64,000 nt of DNA from Caldilineaceae bacterium (GCA_026645575.1 JAPKMW010000053.1:1-64000); one strand, 5' to 3'. Positions 32,954 through 41,831 are shown, numbered from the stretch's first letter. Program-made: numbers and translations. Notes: generated from the sequence alone by a model not told the origin.

Positions 32954-33546
32954 ATTTTGCCATCTTGTTGAACTTTCTGCTCGGTCATGGGGACTACTTG
33001 ACCCACTTCTATCACCTCATCACCCGGCAGCCGTTGCCCAAAGTAGCGATAGTATAACGCCTGTCTGTCCGCTGCTGAGAGTTGTTTTTCATCGAGCACT
33101 TCCTGAGGACGCACATCGGACGCAAAGGGCCAGCGCACATCTTGCAAACAGGCGACACTGCCACCCACCCCATTCATGGCGTCTTGAATCCGTTGTCGAT
33201 GCCACCATAGTAACGCTTCCGGTAACTCAGCCAGGGCAAAAAAGCGTGCGGCCAGCGCTTCGCACGCTTGTGGTTGCAACACCCCACCCACGGGATGCCC
33301 GGCAAAAAGCACCGTATGGTTGCCGCCGCTTTGCCAGTTGGGCAAAGAGTAGATGCCAACCAACCGATCCAGTTGGACGATTAGCCCAGTCTCCTCTTGC
33401 ACTTCGCGGATTGCGGCTTGGGCAATGGACTCGCCGCTCTCGACCTTACCACTGGGTAAAGCCCACATTGCTGCATCAGTACGCTGAATGAGTAAGACTT
33501 TGCCTTCTTGCAAAACGGCCACTGCAGCGGCTAGATCAACAGTCAT
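32950..33546 (-). CDS. Nudix hydrolase
   Basis: A 198-residue protein with a complete Nudix box at residues 33-55 (GKVESGESIAQAAIREVQEE then TGL), giving the metal-binding REVQEE. The N-terminal strand AVAVLQEGKVLLIQRT is typical of MutT/ADP-ribose-type hydrolases. The C-terminal extension (~70 residues) is unassigned. It cleaves a nucleoside diphosphate linked to another moiety. It is the first gene of the four-gene minus-strand operon and may process a nucleotide sugar used by the downstream membrane protein (inferred). Confidence 0.9.
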   Translation of the reverse strand: MTVDLAAAVAVLQEGKVLLIQRTDAAMWALPSGKVESGESIAQAAIREVQEETGLIVQLDRLVGIYSLPNWQSGGNHTVLFAGHPVGGVLQPQACEALAARFFALAELPEALLWWHRQRIQDAMNGVGGSVACLQDVRWPFASDVRPQEVLDEKQLSAADRQALYYRYFGQRLPGDEVIEVGQVVPMTEQKVQQDGKI

Positions 33547-33740
33547 ATTCGCCCTCTTTCGTGGTCTTAGCGCCTAACATAAAACTGGCAATCGTTGTTG
33601 ACATGTGCGATAACCTGCAACCGTTCGCTAAGCTTTTCATCGTTCTTCGCGCTTCGCATGAGAGCCACTCTTGCATCGTACTATACAAAACCGGCTTACC
33701 TTTGTCAATTCACCTGCAATGTTCAACTCTACCATCACCC

Positions 33741-33782
33741 CATCAAACCCATTTGATGATTCCTCCCATTCCTGTGTATAAT
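33741..33782 (+). promoter_or_regulatory. Promoter with operator-like palindrome for E1alpha
   Basis: TTGATG (33753-33758), an 18-bp spacer and TATAAT (33777-33782) form a good sigma-70-like promoter 60 bp before the E1alpha start. The -35 overlaps a perfect 7-bp inverted repeat, CATCAAA/TTTGATG (33741-33758), a possible repressor site. Confidence 0.65.
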
Positions 33783-33841
33783 CAACCTATTCAAATAGAT
33801 AATCCCCATCTTCCTTTCATCCACGAACAGGAGAACAAATT

Positions 33842-34864
33842 GTGATAGCAGTAACAACAGCGGCCACCACAGCCGATGCAGCCGATGCGACGGCTCTAGC
33901 GTCGGTGGATCGCGAACAGTGGTTGCACATGTACGAACAGATGAGCAAGATTCGCGCCTTTGAAGAGAACGCCAACGAACTCTACCTCAGCCGCAAGATG
34001 CCCGGCCTGACCCATCTTTATATCGGCGAGGAGGCAGTAGCCGTCGGCGTCTGTGAGGCGCTGCGCCAGGACGATTATATTACCAGCACCCACCGCGGCC
34101 ACGGCCATTGTGTCGCCAAGGGAGCCAAACTCGACCGCATGTTTGCCGAGTTGTTGGGCAAAGAGGCGGGCTACTGTCGCGGCAAGGGCGGTTCGATGCA
34201 CATTGCCGACCAGGACACGGGCAATCTGGGCGCCAACGCCATTGTCGGCGGCAGTTCCGGCATTGCCACAGGCGCGGCGCTGTCGATCAAGATGCGCGGC
34301 AGCGATCAGGTGGCGGTCTGCTTCTTTGGTGACGGCGCCATGGGTCAAGGGCTGTTCTATGAATCGGCCAACATGGCCCAACTCTGGAAGCTGCCGGTGA
34401 TCTATGTCTGTGAAAACAATCAGTACGGCGAATACACCAAACAACAGGAAGCCGGCGCCGGCACGTTGCTAGGTCGCGCCCAAGCCTTTGGCATTCATTC
34501 GGTTGAAGTCGATGGGCAGGATATTCGCCAAGTCTTCCTAACCATGCGCCAGCTAGTGGAGCGGGCGCGGCGCGGCGAAGGGCCGGCCTTCCTGGTCTGC
34601 AACACCTACCGCTTTATGGGCCATCACGTCGGTGATGTCAATCGCGAATATTACCGCTCCAAGGACGAAGAGAATTACTGGCGCACCGAACGGGATCCGA
34701 TGAAACAACTGGCCGGTTGGATGGTGGAACAAGGGCTGGCCGAGGCCGACATTTTTGAACAAATTGAAGCCGGTGTACGGGGCGAAGTCACGGCGGCGGT
34801 TGAGTTTGCGCTCAATGCGCCTTACCCCGCACCAGAGGAGGTTGATCAACATGTCTACGCTTAA
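33842..34864 (+). CDS. 2-oxoacid (pyruvate/acetoin-type) dehydrogenase E1 alpha
   Basis: A 340-residue TPP-dependent E1alpha. It starts at GTG with AGGAGA upstream. THRGHGHC around residue 83 contacts TPP phosphate. GDGAMGQG at 163-170 through ENN at 191-193 is the thiamine-diphosphate/Mg motif. YRSKDEENYWRTERDPM near the C-terminus resembles the flexible loop of pyruvate and acetoin dehydrogenases. It decarboxylates the 2-oxoacid together with E1beta, with which its end overlaps by 14 bp. E2 is 2.7 kb downstream and E3 is not in the window. Pyruvate is the most likely substrate. Confidence 0.92.
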   Translation: MIAVTTAATTADAADATALASVDREQWLHMYEQMSKIRAFEENANELYLSRKMPGLTHLYIGEEAVAVGVCEALRQDDYITSTHRGHGHCVAKGAKLDRMFAELLGKEAGYCRGKGGSMHIADQDTGNLGANAIVGGSSGIATGAALSIKMRGSDQVAVCFFGDGAMGQGLFYESANMAQLWKLPVIYVCENNQYGEYTKQQEAGAGTLLGRAQAFGIHSVEVDGQDIRQVFLTMRQLVERARRGEGPAFLVCNTYRFMGHHVGDVNREYYRSKDEENYWRTERDPMKQLAGWMVEQGLAEADIFEQIEAGVRGEVTAAVEFALNAPYPAPEEVDQHVYA

Positions 34865-35870
34865 TCCCAATGGCGCCAACGGTCAACCGACGCGTATCAT
34901 GACCTTTGGCGAAGCGATCAAAGAAGCCATTGCCGAAGAGATGCGCCGTGACAGCCGCGTCTTTATCATCGGCGAGGATGTGGCCGAAGCCGGCACGCCC
35001 TTTAAGGTGCTGCTGGGCCTGGTCGATGAATTTGGCACCCAGCGAGTCATCGACTCGCCCATCTCCGAAGCGGGCGTGGCCGGCATTGGTGTTGGGGCGG
35101 CCATTACCGGAATGCGCCCCATCGTCGATATTATGTTTGGCGACTTCACGACCTTGACGATGGATCAGATGGTCAATCAGGCAGCCAAAACCCACTACAT
35201 GTCCGGCGGCAAGCTCAAGGTGCCGCTGGTCTTGCGCACGACCATGGGCGCCACCCGTCGCTCCGCGGCGCAACATTCCCAATCCCTTCATGCCTGGCTC
35301 AGTCATATTCCTGGGCTAAAGGTGGCCGTCCCTGCGACGCCTTATGACGCCAAGGGTCTTTGGAAAACCGCCATCCGTGACGACAACCCGATTGCCATCT
35401 TTGAAGACAAGATGATGTACACCCTCAAAGGCCCCGTGCCAGAAGGCGATTACACGATTCCTTTTGGCGTCGCCGATATTAAACGGGTTGGCACAGATAT
35501 TACGCTGGTGGGGACGAGCAGCATGGTGCATATCGCCCTGGAAGCCGCCGAAAAGCTGGCCGAACTGGGCATCAGCGCCGAAGTGGTCGATCCGCGCACC
35601 ACCGTGCCACTCGACAAACAAGCCTTGATCGACTCGGCCAAGAAGACTAGCCGCGCCATTGTCATCGACGAGGGGTATGAACAATATGGCGCCACCGCCG
35701 AAATCGCTTCGATCATCGCCGATGGCGCCTTTTACTATCTGGACGCCCCAGTCAAACGCATGGGGGCGATGAATGTGCCGATCCCCTTCTCGCCAGTGCT
35801 AGAGGATCTGACTGTACCGACAGCGGCGAAGGTGATTGACGTGGCAAAGGCGCTGTGTGGTCGGGCGTAA
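34851..35870 (+). CDS. 2-oxoacid dehydrogenase E1 beta
   Basis: A 339-residue E1beta (transketolase pyrimidine-binding and C-terminal domains). GAGGAGG is 7-13 bp before the ATG at 34851, inside the end of the E1alpha gene, so translation is coupled. FIIGEDVAEAG supplies the TPP-activating Glu. The region from GGKLKVPLVLRTTMG to HSQSLHAWLSHIPGLKVAVP is the conserved loop. EVVDPRTTVPLDK introduces the C-terminal domain. It forms the alpha2beta2 E1 with the previous gene, supplying acetyl groups to the E2 lipoyl domain. The E2 gene is separated from it by an unrelated ATPase gene. Confidence 0.93.
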   Translation: MSTLNPNGANGQPTRIMTFGEAIKEAIAEEMRRDSRVFIIGEDVAEAGTPFKVLLGLVDEFGTQRVIDSPISEAGVAGIGVGAAITGMRPIVDIMFGDFTTLTMDQMVNQAAKTHYMSGGKLKVPLVLRTTMGATRRSAAQHSQSLHAWLSHIPGLKVAVPATPYDAKGLWKTAIRDDNPIAIFEDKMMYTLKGPVPEGDYTIPFGVADIKRVGTDITLVGTSSMVHIALEAAEKLAELGISAEVVDPRTTVPLDKQALIDSAKKTSRAIVIDEGYEQYGATAEIASIIADGAFYYLDAPVKRMGAMNVPIPFSPVLEDLTVPTAAKVIDVAKALCGRA

Positions 35871-35871
35871 T

Positions 35872-35937
35872 CAGGGTAATCGCGAACTCACACTGCTGTC
35901 AGCTACCCCCGTAAGCTTCGAGTACGCGATTGCCCTG
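35872..35937. repeat. Inverted repeat after E1beta
   Basis: Arms CAGGGTAATCGCG (from 35872) and CGCGATTGCCCTG (to 35937) pair with one mismatch around a ~40-base interval. It starts one base past the E1beta stop and probably ends or attenuates the E1 transcript before the ATPase gene. Confidence 0.6.
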
Positions 35938-35977
35938 GGGCGTAATTGATCGATCTACACAAATACTACTGGTCTAT

Positions 35978-36028
35978 GCTATAATCTTCATGAGTAGATT
36001 CCGAGAAGCTGTTCATGAAGATTATAGC
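35978..36028. repeat. Perfect 16-bp inverted repeat over ATPase start
   Basis: GCTATAATCTTCATGA (35978-35993) and its exact reverse complement (36013-36028) flank a 19-base loop. The left arm contains TATAAT, and the right arm contains a possible ATG at 36015. It could be an operator for the ATPase gene, or an RNA hairpin covering its 5' end. Confidence 0.75.
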
Positions 36029-36041
36029 AGGCGGTCATTTC

Positions 36042-37484
36042 ATGCAATTTATTGATCGACAACAAGAGCTACACGAACTCAATCAACTGCTGGCAAACCA
36101 GCGTAGCGAGTTTGCCGTGGTCTATGGGCGGCGACGGGTGGGCAAGACGACGCTGCTGCTCCACTGGGCGCAACGGAGCAATCGCCCGACGGTCTACTGG
36201 ATGGCGCGACGAGAACCGGCGGCGGCCTTACGTCAAAGTTTAGCGCGTGCGATCTGGCAATGGGCCTACCCAGAGGAAACAGCGCCGGAGCCGCCTAGCT
36301 TTGCCTCCTGGGAACAACTCTTTGCCCACTTGGGGCGCATGATCGCCGATGAACAGGTGATTCTCATCTTTGACGAATTTTCGTATGCGGTGGAGTCGGA
36401 TCCTTCGCTGCCATCCCATGTACAGGCGGCGTGGGATCACATCTTCAAAGCAAAGCGCGCTGCCTTGATGCTTGCCGGTTCGCATATTGGGATGATGGTT
36501 GACCTGTTGACCTACGAAGCGCCGCTCTATGGGCGCACGACGGCCCAACTGCTGGTCGAGCCACTGCCCTTTGCGGTGTTGAGTGAGTTCTTTCCAACCT
36601 ATAGCGCGGCGGAGCGGGTGGCAACCTATGCGGTGGTTGGCGGTGTCCCGGCTTATCTGGAACGCTTTGACGGCAAGCAAAGCCTGAGCGCCAATATTCG
36701 GCAACATCTTTTTCAGCGCACAGGCATGTTTCGCAGTGAACCGGCGATCATGGTGAGCGATCTGGTGCGGGAAACGGGAACGTATGAAACGGTTCTACGC
36801 TCCATTGCCACCGGCGCCCATACACCCGCCGAAATGGCAACCGCCTCCGCGATTGCCGCCCAGAATCTCTCCCCCTATCTACGGCGATTGCGGGAGTTGG
36901 GCCTGATTGAGCGGCGCATCCCGGCCACCATCCCGCCGGCGGAACGGCGCTCGACGACGCGCAGTCGCTATCATTTGCGTGATCCCTACCTGCGCTTCTA
37001 CTTTCGCTTTATTGAGCCGAATCTGGAGATGATCGAACTGGGCTTGGCTGATCTGCTCTGGGAACGGATTGGGGAACAATTTCGCGCCTTTATCGGCAGC
37101 ACCGTCTTTGAAGAACTCTGTCGTGAATGGGTGTTGGTGCAAGCCAAACAACGCCGTCTACCCTTTACGCCCGAAGTGGTCGGCAGCCACTGGGCGACCG
37201 ATGCGCAGATTGATGTGGTGGCGATCAACTGGCGGGAAAAGCAGATCTTGCTGGGTGAGTGCAAGTGGGGCGCCAACCGGGTCGGGCGCGAGGTGATCCA
37301 GGGCTTGCTCGACAAAGCACCCAAAGTGGTCCCTGGCGCCGATTGGCAAGTTGCTTACGCCTTTTTTGCGCGTGCTGGTTTTACGGAAGCGGCTCAACAA
37401 ACGGCAGCCGCAGTGAACGCCTACCTTGTTGATTTAACCAGACTGGATACCGATTTACGAATGGCAGTAGCAACGACACAATAA
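36042..37484 (+). CDS. ATPase with PD-(D/E)xK-type C-terminal domain (archaeal-ATPase/DUF234-like)
   Basis: About 480 residues from the ATG at 36042; an in-frame ATG at 36015 adds 9 residues. FIDRQQELHELNQLL and YGRRRVGKTTLL (Walker A) are typical of the archaeal-type ATPase family. ILIFDEFSYAVE is Walker B, followed by a sensor-like LAGSHIG. A winged-helix region follows (~270-340). The C-terminal part resembles DUF234 and carries a nuclease-like pattern: an Asp in DAQIDVVAINW and Glu-x-Lys in LLGECKWG. The role of this family is not established; it is often found in genomic islands. It interrupts the dehydrogenase gene order E1alpha-E1beta-E2, and the flanking inverted repeats suggest it was inserted there. 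Confidence 0.8.
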   Translation: MQFIDRQQELHELNQLLANQRSEFAVVYGRRRVGKTTLLLHWAQRSNRPTVYWMARREPAAALRQSLARAIWQWAYPEETAPEPPSFASWEQLFAHLGRMIADEQVILIFDEFSYAVESDPSLPSHVQAAWDHIFKAKRAALMLAGSHIGMMVDLLTYEAPLYGRTTAQLLVEPLPFAVLSEFFPTYSAAERVATYAVVGGVPAYLERFDGKQSLSANIRQHLFQRTGMFRSEPAIMVSDLVRETGTYETVLRSIATGAHTPAEMATASAIAAQNLSPYLRRLRELGLIERRIPATIPPAERRSTTRSRYHLRDPYLRFYFRFIEPNLEMIELGLADLLWERIGEQFRAFIGSTVFEELCREWVLVQAKQRRLPFTPEVVGSHWATDAQIDVVAINWREKQILLGECKWGANRVGREVIQGLLDKAPKVVPGADWQVAYAFFARAGFTEAAQQTAAAVNAYLVDLTRLDTDLRMAVATTQ

Positions 37485-37488
37485 ATAA

Positions 37489-37580
37489 TTAATGGAAAAC
37501 AATTAATTGAAAATTGTTAATGGTCCGGCAACGGTCAACCATCATTAACCATTAACCGTTGTCCATTGACAATTAATTAT
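37489..37580. repeat. AT-rich reiterated-word palindrome before E2
   Basis: Sequence composed of overlapping variants of AATTAATTG, TTGTTAATGG and ATTAACC forms an imperfect inverted repeat (AATAATTAAT near 37489 against ATTAATTATT near 37581). The right side runs up to the E2 ribosome-binding site, so the fold may influence E2 translation. Confidence 0.65.
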
Positions 37581-37593
37581 TAGGGAGGCTGCT

Positions 37594-38979
37594 TTGGCAA
37601 AAGAAATCATTATGCCCGCGCTCGGCATGGCGCAAGAGACGGGCACTTTATTAACCTGGCACAAACGGGAAGGCGACACGGTCAACAAGGGCGAACTGTT
37701 GATGACCGTCGCCACCGACAAAACCGATGTGGAAATTGAAGCGCCGGCCAGCGGCATCTTGCGTGGCGTCACGCTCAAAGAAGGGGAAGACGCACCGGTC
37801 GGGCAGGTCATTGCCTGGCTGTTAGCTGCGGGAGAAGCAATCCCGGGTACGAAGCAAAATGGCGCAGCCGCGCCAACCGCGCCGGCGGCACCTGCCGTGC
37901 AACCAGCGGTAGCGTCAGCGGCGCCTTTACCGGCCACTCCGGTGGCCGCCCGCATGGCCACCGAACATGGCATCGATCTGCGGCTGGTCAAGGCCAGCGG
38001 TGACCGCATCCAAAAAGAAGATGTGCTGGCCTACCTGGCCGAACGGGACAAACCGGCGCAACCAGGGACCCCCAGCAGCACGGTCAACGGCAAAGTGCTC
38101 GCCTCACCCAAAGCGCGCCGGCTGGCAACTGAGCAAGGCGTGGATCTCGCTAACCTCACCGGCAGTGGCCCCGACGGCGCCATCATCGCCGCCGATGTAT
38201 TGGCTGCCGCCCAAGCCAAACCCGCCGTTGCACCGGCTGTGGCCGAACCAGCCCCAATCTCCCAATCACCCAATCTCCAATCTCCAATCTCCAGTCTCCA
38301 GTCTCCTGAAGCCATCCCGATGAGCCGCCCCTGGCGCATCATGGCGCAACGGTTGCAACAGAGTTGGACGACCGTTCCCCATTTCTACCTGGAACGGGAT
38401 GTCAACGCCAGCGCGCTGGGACAGTGGCGCAAAGCGTTGCAGGCGCGCAGCACAGCCAAGATCACCTACAGCGACCTCATGGTCAAAACGGTCGCCGCAG
38501 CGCTACGCAAACACCCGCGCCTCAATGCCAGTTGGCAGAATGAGCAGATTCTCGCCAACGCCGAGATCAATGTGGGGCTGGCGGTGGCGGTGGAAGATGG
38601 GTTGCTGGTGCCGGTCGTTCACAACGCTGATCGCTTAGGTTTGGGCGAGATTGCGGCGCGTCGCGTTGATCTAGTCGAAAAAGCACAGAGCGGGAAACTC
38701 CCCCCCGCCGATTTAGCCAACGGCACCTTTACCATCAGCAACCTGGGCATGTTTGGCGTCGAGCGCTTCAATGCCATTGTTAACCCACCGCAGGCGGCGA
38801 TCTTGGCTGTCGGCGCCATTGTCGATCGGGTTGTGCCGGTCAATGGACAGCCGGCAGTGCAGCCGATGATGACGCTGACCCTTTCCTGTGACCATCGCAT
38901 TGTCGATGGCGCACGGGCGGCGCAGTTCTTGCAGACATTAGTTGGCTATCTGGAAGATCCGCTGAGTATTTTGGACTAA
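37594..38979 (+). CDS. 2-oxoacid dehydrogenase E2 (dihydrolipoyl acyltransferase) with two E3/E1-binding domains
   Basis: A 461-residue E2 starting at TTG, supported by GGGAGG 5 bp upstream. The lipoyl domain spans ~1-80 with Lys43 in TDKTDVEIEAP. Two peripheral-subunit-binding domains follow instead of the usual one: ~116-148 (AARMATEHGIDLRLVKASGD) and ~169-205 (SPKARRLATEQGVDLANLTG). The linker at 222-240 is encoded by tandem CCAATCT/CCAGTCT heptamers. The catalytic domain (from ~243) ends with HRIVDG, His434 and Asp438 being the acetyltransferase residues. It transfers the acyl group from E1 to CoA. The E1 genes lie 1.7 kb upstream. The linker repeats look like intergenic DNA captured in frame. 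Confidence 0.93.
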   Translation: MAKEIIMPALGMAQETGTLLTWHKREGDTVNKGELLMTVATDKTDVEIEAPASGILRGVTLKEGEDAPVGQVIAWLLAAGEAIPGTKQNGAAAPTAPAAPAVQPAVASAAPLPATPVAARMATEHGIDLRLVKASGDRIQKEDVLAYLAERDKPAQPGTPSSTVNGKVLASPKARRLATEQGVDLANLTGSGPDGAIIAADVLAAAQAKPAVAPAVAEPAPISQSPNLQSPISSLQSPEAIPMSRPWRIMAQRLQQSWTTVPHFYLERDVNASALGQWRKALQARSTAKITYSDLMVKTVAAALRKHPRLNASWQNEQILANAEINVGLAVAVEDGLLVPVVHNADRLGLGEIAARRVDLVEKAQSGKLPPADLANGTFTISNLGMFGVERFNAIVNPPQAAILAVGAIVDRVVPVNGQPAVQPMMTLTLSCDHRIVDGARAAQFLQTLVGYLEDPLSILD

Positions 38980-38985
38980 ATCCCC

Positions 38986-39618
38986 ATGAGCAGAACCGAA
39001 ATGATTCTCATCCGCCACGGCGAAACCATTTGGAACGCCGAAGGGCGCATTCAAGGCCAGGGCGATAGCCCCTTAACCGAACGGGGCGTCGCCCAAGCCA
39101 GGGCCGTGGCAGAACGGCTGCAACATGAGCCGTTTACGATGCTATACGCCAGTCACTTGGGCCGGGTCATCGAGACGGCGCGCTATATTGCCGCCATTAC
39201 GGGGCACACCCTCACCATTGATGAACGGCTCCAAGAGCGCCATTATGGCCTCTTTGAAGGGTTGACCTACGCCGACGCCCAACAACAGCATCCCGAAATT
39301 TATGCAACCTATCAACAACAGCGCTACACAGCCGATTATGCGCATCCTGGCGCCGAAAGTCTACGCCAGTTGGCGGAACGGGGGCAAGCGGTTTTAGCAG
39401 AATTGGCCGAGAAACATCCCGGTGAACGGCTGGCCATTGTCTCGCACGGCGCTTTCCTCGGCGCTGTTTTGCGTCACATTTTGGGCGTGCCATTGGGTGG
39501 CAAACATGGCTTTCGGCTGGCCAATGGCAGCATCAGCGAAATTGTCTTTACCAATGGTGACTGGCGGGTCAAAACGTTGGGCGAGGTCTATCATTTGCGC
39601 GATCACACAGGATCATGA
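38986..39618 (+). CDS. Histidine phosphatase family protein (phosphoglycerate-mutase-like)
   Basis: A 210-residue member of the histidine phosphatase superfamily: ILIRHGETIWNAEGRIQGQG at the N-terminus with the catalytic His in RHG (residues 10-12), LYASHLGRVIETA, LQERHYGLFEG and IVSHGAFLGAVLRH with the second His. These motifs match the cobC/GpmB-like broad-specificity phosphatases, rather than bona fide mutases. It follows E2 by 6 bp and is probably co-transcribed. A metabolic link to the dehydrogenase is not evident. Confidence 0.88.
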   Translation: MSRTEMILIRHGETIWNAEGRIQGQGDSPLTERGVAQARAVAERLQHEPFTMLYASHLGRVIETARYIAAITGHTLTIDERLQERHYGLFEGLTYADAQQQHPEIYATYQQQRYTADYAHPGAESLRQLAERGQAVLAELAEKHPGERLAIVSHGAFLGAVLRHILGVPLGGKHGFRLANGSISEIVFTNGDWRVKTLGEVYHLRDHTGS

Positions 39619-39660
39619 ATAATCTTAGTAGAGGCAGAACCAAACTCTCGAACTAAAGCA

Positions 39661-40191
39661 GTGGGAAGCGTATGGCGCGTCGAAATTATTAAGCTGAGTG
39701 ATTTTGATCCGCAACCGATTGTTGAGTATGCTATTACAGAACGCGATCTGACCCTTATTCATCAATACTTACGGGCGATGCAGTCACATCTAGGGGTTGC
39801 GACTTGGGATGAGATTGGCCTCGGTAGCTACTACGGGACAAGTGCCTTGTTACATGAGGTCGTAGAATTGCGTATCTTGTTAAGTCGAGATCCCTATTTG
39901 TTAACGCGTTCCATGGAAGAGATCAAAGCATTTGCGCGTTTGCCAACGAACCGTGATGCACATGTTCGTGGTTTAGAGGTCGAATATAGCTATTTAGAGA
40001 AAGTGATTGAAAAAGCCTTGGGACATCGCATGAACATTGGCGCGTTGCTACTCGCCAATACAAAGCGCCCTGGCGACTGGCAAGATCTTTTCGACACAGA
40101 TTTACCCTTCTTTGAACCAACAGAAGAGGAAATCGAGGAAGCAGAAGAGATATTGGCACGCTTGCGTACTTTTGGAAGGAGGCAGCGGTGA
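39661..40191 (+). CDS. Unknown protein, first gene of a coupled pair
   Basis: A 176-residue protein not recognised as a known family. The start is uncertain: GTG at 39661 is the first suitable codon, but no good ribosome-binding site precedes it. The predicted product is helical and acidic at its C-terminus (EPTEEEIEEAEEILARL) and contains GSYYGTSALLHEVVELRIL in the middle, with a conserved-looking His-Glu. Codon use is AT-richer than in the flanking genes. The GTG of the next gene overlaps its stop (GTGA), so the two genes are translationally coupled. A toxin/immunity or phage-derived pair is conceivable, but nothing in the sequence proves it. Confidence 0.6.
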   Translation: MGSVWRVEIIKLSDFDPQPIVEYAITERDLTLIHQYLRAMQSHLGVATWDEIGLGSYYGTSALLHEVVELRILLSRDPYLLTRSMEEIKAFARLPTNRDAHVRGLEVEYSYLEKVIEKALGHRMNIGALLLANTKRPGDWQDLFDTDLPFFEPTEEEIEEAEEILARLRTFGRRQR

Positions 40192-40526
40192 GAGTCTACT
40201 ATCGAATTTTACAAGAAATAACGCCAAAGGGACAATGGGAAACAATTGGCGCGATTACGCACTGGGAATCAGCCCCTCCCCACTTACAATTAAGCGGCAT
40301 CGTTCAGCATACAGTGAGTACAGCTATCTGGCGAGTGATTTTAGAACGCGTCCGCAAGAATCATCTAACGCTTGAAACATACCATGAAGCCTTTGGCGAA
40401 TACGAACGCTACTACCGTTTATTCCCCGAAATTCACTGCATCGAGGGTGAATCCGCCGCTGAGATCCGCCAGAGCCTGCGCGAAAAATATGTCTATGGCC
40501 CGCTTACCGCAGCGGTCGCCGCATAA
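40188..40526 (+). CDS. Unknown protein, second gene of a coupled pair
   Basis: A 112-residue protein with a GTG start overlapping the previous stop by 4 bp; GGAGG just upstream (AAGGAGGCAGC) supports it. It begins [21 protein letters not shown] and has no signal peptide or membrane segment. No family was recognised. The C-terminus ends in an alanine-rich tail. It is AT-richer than the oxidoreductase gene starting 26 bp downstream, which has its own strong ribosome-binding site. Confidence 0.6.
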   Translation: MRVYYRILQEITPKGQWETIGAITHWESAPPHLQLSGIVQHTVSTAIWRVILERVRKNHLTLETYHEAFGEYERYYRLFPEIHCIEGESAAEIRQSLREKYVYGPLTAAVAA

Positions 40527-40552
40527 CGAAACTCAACCGAAGGAGTAACCTC

Positions 40553-41752
40553 ATGACCAAATCCTACAATGTCACCATGCTGGGAACCGGCCTGATCGGC
40601 ATGTTCTATACCCAGGCGTTGCATGGACAACGCAGCCGCGACCGGGTCGTCTCGGTCTACTCGCGACGGGCGGAGCGAGCCAGCGCCTTTGCCCAGGAGT
40701 ATGGCATTCCCCACCACACCACGAATCTAGCCGAGGCGATCAACCATCCCGATAGCGATGTCGTGGTGATCGGGTTGCCCAACATCCAGCACGAAGAGGC
40801 GGTGCGCCTGTGCTGTGAAGCGGGCAAGGCCGTTCTTTGCACCAAACCGCTGGGGCGCAACGCGGCGGAGGCCAAACGGATGTTGGAAATGGTGGAAAAG
40901 GCCGGCATCTTTCATGGCTATCTCGAAGACCTGGTCTACACGCCGAAAGCGCTGAAATCGATTGCCGCGGTCAAAAATGGCGCGATTGGCAAGGTGCTCT
41001 GGGCGCGCTCACGCGAGACCCACCCCGGCCCTCACAGCGACTGGTTCTGGGACAAAGAGATGGCCGGCGGCGGCGCCATCATCGACTTGGGCTGTCACTG
41101 TGTCGAGATTGCCCGCAACTTTATCGGTAAGGATGTGAAACCGATTGAGGTGATGTGTTGGGGCGACACCCAAGTCCACCCGATTGCCGCCGAAGATAGC
41201 GCCATTGCCTTGGTCAAATATGCCACCGGCGCGATTGGTCAATTCGAGGTGGCGTGGACCTTCCGCGGCGGCATGGATCTGCGCGACGAAGTTTCCGGCA
41301 CCGAAGGCACCATCTGGACCAACCACTTTCTACGCACCGGCTTTGAAATGTTCACCGCCGTGGGTCAGGGCGGTTATGTGGCAGAAAAGGCGGAAAATGC
41401 CACTGGCTGGCTCTTCCCCGTGGGCGATGAACTGTCGGAACTGGGCTACATTGATATGTTCAGCGACATGTTCCGTGCCCTGGAAGCGGGCAGCGCGCCT
41501 TCGGAAACATTCTATGACGGCTATGTCGTCAATGCCATCCTCGACGCCTGTTACAAGTCCATGGAGACCAAACAGTGGGAGCCAGTGCAACTGGAAATCT
41601 GGCGCGGCTCGGAAGAGATGAGCGGCAGCGCCACCTTCCGTGAATATGACGCCAACTACCTCTTGATCAAAGAAGAAAAGATGCCCGACGGCGCCACGAA
41701 ATTGATCCTCAAGGAAAAGGGCAGCGGGAAGATTATTCAGCGCGTTGGGTAA
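40553..41752 (+). CDS. Gfo/Idh/MocA-family oxidoreductase
   Basis: A 399-residue NAD(P)-dependent dehydrogenase. The Rossmann motif GTGLIG is at 11-16, [17 protein letters not shown] follows, and CTKPLGRN places the typical Lys of the EKP-like motif at residue 98. The C-terminal domain contains [13 protein letters not shown] and the sheet region [20 protein letters not shown]. Members oxidise or reduce sugars, inositols and related alcohols; the substrate is not deducible. AAGGAG 8 bp upstream supports the start. A perfect 28-bp palindrome follows the stop. Confidence 0.9.
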   Translation: MTKSYNVTMLGTGLIGMFYTQALHGQRSRDRVVSVYSRRAERASAFAQEYGIPHHTTNLAEAINHPDSDVVVIGLPNIQHEEAVRLCCEAGKAVLCTKPLGRNAAEAKRMLEMVEKAGIFHGYLEDLVYTPKALKSIAAVKNGAIGKVLWARSRETHPGPHSDWFWDKEMAGGGAIIDLGCHCVEIARNFIGKDVKPIEVMCWGDTQVHPIAAEDSAIALVKYATGAIGQFEVAWTFRGGMDLRDEVSGTEGTIWTNHFLRTGFEMFTAVGQGGYVAEKAENATGWLFPVGDELSELGYIDMFSDMFRALEAGSAPSETFYDGYVVNAILDACYKSMETKQWEPVQLEIWRGSEEMSGSATFREYDANYLLIKEEKMPDGATKLILKEKGSGKIIQRVG

Positions 41753-41764
41753 TAAGACTTGACC

Positions 41765-41831
41765 CACCGCTCTTGGCGAGTCCGTGACTCGCATCTAGCC
41801 GGAGCGAGTCACGGACTCGCCAAGAGCGGTG
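41765..41831. repeat. Perfect 28-bp inverted repeat, convergent terminator
   Basis: Arms 41765-41792 and 41804-41831 are exact reverse complements with an 11-base loop. Each contains the palindromic core GCGAGTCCGTGACTCGC, shared with the repeat at 21187. It separates the plus-strand oxidoreductase gene from a minus-strand gene, where it can act as a bidirectional terminator. Confidence 0.92.

Noticed and set aside
36015..36041. ATG at 36015 as the definite ATPase start
   Set aside because: It lies in the right arm of a perfect inverted repeat without a good ribosome-binding site; 36042 begins exactly where family similarity starts, so it was preferred, though the choice is not certain.
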